A stretch of DNA of 10,988 bases. It comes from Chloroflexota bacterium. Its GTDB lineage: Bacteria; Chloroflexota; Dehalococcoidia; GIF9; UBA5629. The notes under the pieces were generated by a model, which saw nothing but the letters and a program-made list of their open reading frames with translations, was not told the DNA's origin and searched no databases. The DNA is taken from NCBI GenBank assembly GCA_026389675.1, contig JAPLHJ010000116.1:1-10988 (forward strand), written 5' to 3'. Within the stretch, counting starts at the first letter, position 1, and every line of letters begins with the position of its first letter. Shown piece after piece: positions 8,305-10,988 of the stretch. Position numbers and translations under genes: made by a program.

Positions 8305-8952
8305 TCACAGTTCCATTTCGTGGAAATCTGCGGCTATGATCAATGGGGCGGCAGTCATCTTCTGTACATCTTCTGCGCTGACGCCGGGTATGGCCTCTTT
8401 GAGCACAAGGCCTTTGTGTGTGACTTCTATCAGGGCGTAATTGGTAACAATGAGATCTACGCAGCCTTTGGCCATATGCTCCATAGCTACGATCAATTTC
8501 CTCGCTCCCACGGCCAGGTCCATCGAGCCGCCGATGTTGCCCATCTTGCCCAACCCGCGTGCAGGTGTGTTCCAGCCGGCCAGGTCACCCCTTGCCGATA
8601 CCTGCAGGGCGCCCAGCACCGCCACATCCATGCGCCCGCCGCGGATCATGGCGAAGGAGGTCTCGATATCAAAGTAGCTCGACCCCGGCAGCTCGTGGAT
8701 GAACTGGCAGCTGGCATTGATGCGGTCAGGTTCGATTTCGTCACTATCGGCCAGCGGGCCGGATTTGAGCATGCCGATCTCAGCCTGCAATATAATGTCA
8801 CGACCTTCTATCCAGTTGGAAACGAGCGTGGGTATGCCTATGCCCAGGTTGACGTAAGAGCCATCCTCCAGCATATTGGCGATGCGCAGGGCTATCATCT
8901 CGCGCTCCAGCGGGGGCATTTCGGGAACTATCACTTTCATGGCTTTACTCAT
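8305..8952 (-). CDS. 3-oxoacid-type CoA-transferase, subunit B
   Basis: This is the beta subunit of a family I CoA-transferase (AtoA/ScoB-like), which with subunit A moves CoA between carboxylic acids through an enzyme-glutamyl-CoA intermediate. Visible motifs are VNLGIGIPTLVSNW (34-47), QAEIGML (56-62) at the place of the usual SENG with E58 the probable catalytic Glu, MGNIGGSMDLAVGA (137-150), and EVTHKGLVLKEAIPGVSAEDV (176-196, quoted in part as EVT...GLVL). The Asn after the catalytic Glu is Ile. Between MEH (157-159) and VDLIVT (165-170) the family usually has about 18 further residues including a PLTG segment; here they are missing without a frame break. The gene follows subunit A by 11 bases, with AGGGG upstream of its ATG. 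The acyl substrate cannot be told. Confidence 0.85.
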   Translation of the reverse strand: MSKAMKVIVPEMPPLEREMIALRIANMLEDGSYVNLGIGIPTLVSNWIEGRDIILQAEIGMLKSGPLADSDEIEPDRINASCQFIHELPGSSYFDIETSFAMIRGGRMDVAVLGALQVSARGDLAGWNTPARGLGKMGNIGGSMDLAVGARKLIVAMEHMAKGCVDLIVTNYALIEVTHKGLVLKEAIPGVSAEDVQKMTAAPLIIAADFHEMEL

Positions 8953-8963
8953 AATGTCGGCCC

Positions 8964-9665
8964 CTACACCAGTGACTGTCTATGGTCCGGCCTGCCGGTT
9001 TCGACCACTCTTTTTACAAAAATACCGGGCGTATGGATGAAGTTGGAGTCCAGCTCACCCGGCTCAACCAGCGTCTCCACCTCGGCGATGGTTACTTTAC
9101 CGGCCATGGCCATTACGTTGTTATAGTTGCGTGCCGTATAGCGGTACACCAGGTTGCCCTCGCGGTCGCCCTTCCAGGCGTGCACAAAGGCGAAATCGAC
9201 GGGTAAAGCTGTTTCCATCAGGGTTTCCACGCCGTCGAAGACGCGTACCTCCTTGCCTTCGGCCACTACGGTGCCCGCACCGGCAGGGGTGTAGAAAGCC
9301 GGGATGCCAGCGCCGGCGCAGCGCAGCTTTTCGGCGAAGGTGCCCATGGGGTAAACTTCTGCCTCGATGGCGCCCTTCCTGATCGCCTGCTCGAACGAAT
9401 GGTCGGCACCTCGGGTTGCCGAGCGCGGGAAGGGGTAATTGCAGATGGCCTTTTTCACCTGGCCGTTCTCCACCAGTTCCAGTATCTCCTCGTTGCCCAC
9501 GCCCACCTGCATTACTACTATGGTCAGGTTTTTTACGCCCTTTTTAGCCAGCGCCCGGGTCAGAGCGGTCGGTTTTCCGGCGGTAAAGAAACTGCCGAAA
9601 GCTATGACCGCGCCGTCCGGGATGTCTTCAATTGCCAGTTCTACCGAGGCGTAAGTTTTATCCAT
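8964..9665 (-). CDS. 3-oxoacid-type CoA-transferase, subunit A
   Basis: This is the alpha subunit of the same enzyme (AtoD/ScoA-like). The 233-residue protein has the family pattern IPDGAVIAFGSF (15-26) at the N-terminus, LVENGQVKKAI (64-74), GTFAEKLRCAGAGIPAFYTP (108-127), GTVVAEGKE (131-139), FVHAWKGDREGNLVYR (160-175, with AWKGDR and GNLVYR) and a C-terminal IHTPGIFV (210-217). Length is normal. The glycine-rich loop after the first strand, usually GGFG..G.P, reads GSFFTAGKP. The ATG at 9665 gives the expected N-terminus; no Shine-Dalgarno is seen. A TAAACT (9678-9673, minus strand) ends 7 bases before the ATG, with TTGGTA 18 bases further upstream, so translation may be leaderless. The B subunit follows after 11 bases. 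Confidence 0.9.
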   Translation of the reverse strand: MDKTYASVELAIEDIPDGAVIAFGSFFTAGKPTALTRALAKKGVKNLTIVVMQVGVGNEEILELVENGQVKKAICNYPFPRSATRGADHSFEQAIRKGAIEAEVYPMGTFAEKLRCAGAGIPAFYTPAGAGTVVAEGKEVRVFDGVETLMETALPVDFAFVHAWKGDREGNLVYRYTARNYNNVMAMAGKVTIAEVETLVEPGELDSNFIHTPGIFVKRVVETGRPDHRQSLV

Positions 9666-9672
9666 ATCTGAA

Positions 9673-9702
9673 AGTTTACCGCAATACCAACCCCGTTACC
9701 AA
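9673..9702 (-). promoter_or_regulatory. Candidate promoter of the CoA-transferase operon
   Basis: Read on the minus strand, TTGGTA (9702-9697) is followed after 18 bases by TAAACT (9678-9673), 7 bases before the ATG of subunit A. The -35-like box overlaps the tRNA-end-like part of repeat copy B. The matches are moderate. Confidence 0.25.
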
Positions 9703-9761
9703 AAAACGAAGCCGAAATGCCCTTCTTAAGCGTTTACATAAGACGGGCATTTATTATTTTG
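9691..9761 (+). repeat. 71-base direct repeat, copy B (tRNA-end remnant plus terminator)
   Basis: This is an ungapped match to 7869-7939 (62/71). It starts with CCCCGTTACCA, the counterpart of the tRNA-fMet 3' acceptor strand and CCA tail, although no tRNA precedes it. Upstream of 9691 similarity to the tRNA fades. It therefore looks like a remnant left by duplication or insertion at the tRNA end. Confidence 0.75.
9715..9760 (+). terminator. Orphan intrinsic terminator (relic)
   Basis: ATGCCCTTCTTA (9717-9728) pairs with TAAGACGGGCAT (9739-9750) except for one T-C mismatch, and is followed by TTATTATTTT. It points rightward, but no rightward gene ends here: the CoA-transferase genes read away to the left and the amidohydrolase starts only at 10029. 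The mismatch fits a decaying copy of the 7892-7938 terminator. Confidence 0.6.
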
Positions 9762-10028
9762 AATTAAAGATATCAACATAAACATTCTGCCGGTTATTTC
9801 GCTTTGTCTTTGGAAGGAAAGGCTCTGTTATGCCCAAATAACCGGGGCTTAATTATTTACTTGAAAAGGATTCACACCTGGGTAGCAATGCGCCGTGGTT
9901 GTTGGACGTAAGCCTTTAAACTGTCTAAAATATAGTCCGGTCAAGATTTCGCCCCGGCAATAATAGTCAATCCGGTGGCATCTTTTCAGGAGTTTCCGGA
10001 GTAACACAAGCAATATCAGGAGGCAGGC
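9762..10028 (+). promoter_or_regulatory. Leader and promoter region of the amidohydrolase gene
   Basis: These 267 bases contain a perfect 10-base inverted repeat, CCGGTTATTT (9790-9799) and AAATAACCGG (9836-9845), 36 bases apart, which could be an operator or an RNA structure. A weak promoter candidate is TTGGAC (9902-9907), 18 bases, TAAAAT (9926-9931), with a second -10-like TATAGT at 9931-9936. AGGAGG at 10018-10023 is the ribosome-binding site. I recognise no riboswitch. Confidence 0.35.
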
Positions 10029-10988
10029 ATGCAGGACGTAAAGGGCACCATTCTTATCAAAGGCGGACGCTTACTCACTATGGACGGGACACCCGGCGCC
10101 ATGGAGAAGGCCAATGTACTTATCAAGGATGGATTAATCAAGGGAATCGGCCCGGGGCTGGAAGCGCCTGACGCGGAAGTTATCGAAGCCGGGGACACCA
10201 TTATCATGCCCGGCTTCGTGGACTGTCACCGCCATATGTGGCAGACGCAACTGCGCGCTATCACTGCAGATTGGAGCCTGTTTGACTATTCATCCCGTAT
10301 CCGCAGTGTCTACACTTCATTCTATGATCCTGAGGATGCCTACATAGGCACCTATGCAGGATATCTTGAGGCTATCAACGCCGGCGTTACCACCATAGTC
10401 GACCACTCGCACATCATGAACACGCCGGATCATGCGGATGAGGTGGTGCGAGCTACACTTGAATCCGGCATACGGGGTATCCTCTGCTACGGTATGTACG
10501 GCAATGCCAAACCGGACCAGGTATTGACGCCGGCTGTGCTGATGAGCCCTGACTGGCACTATGACGACGCTAAGAGGGTAAAGGGCAAGTATTTCAACGC
10601 TGATTATAGCCGTGTAACCATGGGCATCGCGCTAACCGAGGCCGAATTCTTCCCCATCGAGCTCTCCCGCAAGGAACTTGGCTTCGCCCGTGACCTGGGC
10701 GCCAGGCGCATCAGCGCCCATGTGGGCATGGGGGGAATGAGCAAGAACACGCGGTATATCGAACGTCTGAAGAAGGCCGGCCTGATGGGAGAGGACATAC
10801 TCTTTATCCATGGCTGGAACCTCACCGATAACGAACTAAGGATCTGCGCTCAATATAAGGCTGCTGTCATAAACACTCCCGAAACCGAACTGCAGATGGG
10901 TATGGGCTACCCTGTCTCCTGGCGGGCGCTATCTGCGGGAGGCCGGTCGGGACTGGGCATAGACATCGTTTCCAACCAGAGCGCCGAT
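10029..10988 (+). CDS. Amidohydrolase of the chlorohydrolase/deaminase type (3' end cut by window edge)
   Basis: The first 320 codons are open to the window edge, with no stop. The protein belongs to the metal-dependent amidohydrolase superfamily, in the branch that includes triazine hydrolases (AtzA/TrzN) and S-adenosylhomocysteine or guanine deaminases. The N-terminal beta-sandwich strand is TILIKGGRLLTMDG (7-20). MPGFVDCHRHMWQ (60-72) follows with metal ligands H67 and H69. The later ligands are probably H231 (SAHVG), H261 (IHGWNLTDNEL) and D312 (GLGIDIVSN); the segment INTPETELQMGMGYP (281-295) matches the usual substrate loop. The ATG at 10029 has AGGAGG 5 bases upstream, and the next in-frame ATG would cut off the first strand. 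The substrate is unknown. The HxxE glutamate of deaminases is Met (H231-V-G-M234). Confidence 0.9.
   Translation, partial: MQDVKGTILIKGGRLLTMDGTPGAMEKANVLIKDGLIKGIGPGLEAPDAEVIEAGDTIIMPGFVDCHRHMWQTQLRAITADWSLFDYSSRIRSVYTSFYDPEDAYIGTYAGYLEAINAGVTTIVDHSHIMNTPDHADEVVRATLESGIRGILCYGMYGNAKPDQVLTPAVLMSPDWHYDDAKRVKGKYFNADYSRVTMGIALTEAEFFPIELSRKELGFARDLGARRISAHVGMGGMSKNTRYIERLKKAGLMGEDILFIHGWNLTDNELRICAQYKAAVINTPETELQMGMGYPVSWRALSAGGRSGLGIDIVSNQSAD

Noticed and set aside
8125..9126. 333-codon plus-strand frame
   Set aside because: It lies opposite the two CoA-transferase genes, whose products match known families; the plus-strand product has no recognisable domain.

Overview
The window looks like a chromosomal segment of an anaerobic bacterium, most probably a Dehalococcoidia-type member of Chloroflexota. 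This placement is inference, resting on three things: a 23S rRNA gene that stands alone with its own promoters, short palindromic intergenic repeats of a kind I associate with that group and other sediment bacteria, and a desulforedoxin-type iron protein pointing to anoxic life. No marker here was phylogenetically tested.

Left part (1-4588) is housekeeping. A cluster of palindromic repeats lies at the left edge. It is followed by uppP on the minus strand (undecaprenyl-diphosphate recycling for cell-wall synthesis), a repeat-filled gap holding two identical 62-base double-hairpin units and a half unit, and tsaC on the minus strand (tRNA threonylcarbamoyl-adenosine synthesis). Divergent from tsaC are guaA (GMP synthase) and, 13 bases further on, a small metallophosphoesterase gene.

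Middle part (4590-7938) is a stable-RNA transcription unit: two sigma-70-type promoters with exact 17-base spacers, a leader hairpin, a near-perfect boxA antitermination signal, a long RNase III-type processing stem, a complete 23S rRNA, an initiator tRNA-Met with encoded CCA, and a strong intrinsic terminator. There is no 16S upstream and no 5S downstream within the window, so the rRNA genes are split in this genome.

Right part (7940-10988) is accessory metabolism. On the minus strand lie the two subunits of a 3-oxoacid-type CoA-transferase and a 47-residue desulforedoxin-like protein downstream. This block is bracketed by a 71-base direct repeat (62/71 identical) made of the last bases of the tRNA plus its terminator. 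On the plus strand an amidohydrolase of the chlorohydrolase/deaminase type runs off the right edge.

I see no CRISPR array, transposase, integrase or recognisable defence system. The observations most worth following are the tRNA-end/terminator duplication around the CoA-transferase block, the 23S-tRNA(fMet) unit without 5S, the CoA-transferase B subunit with an apparent internal deletion and altered active-site motif, and the small desulforedoxin gene.
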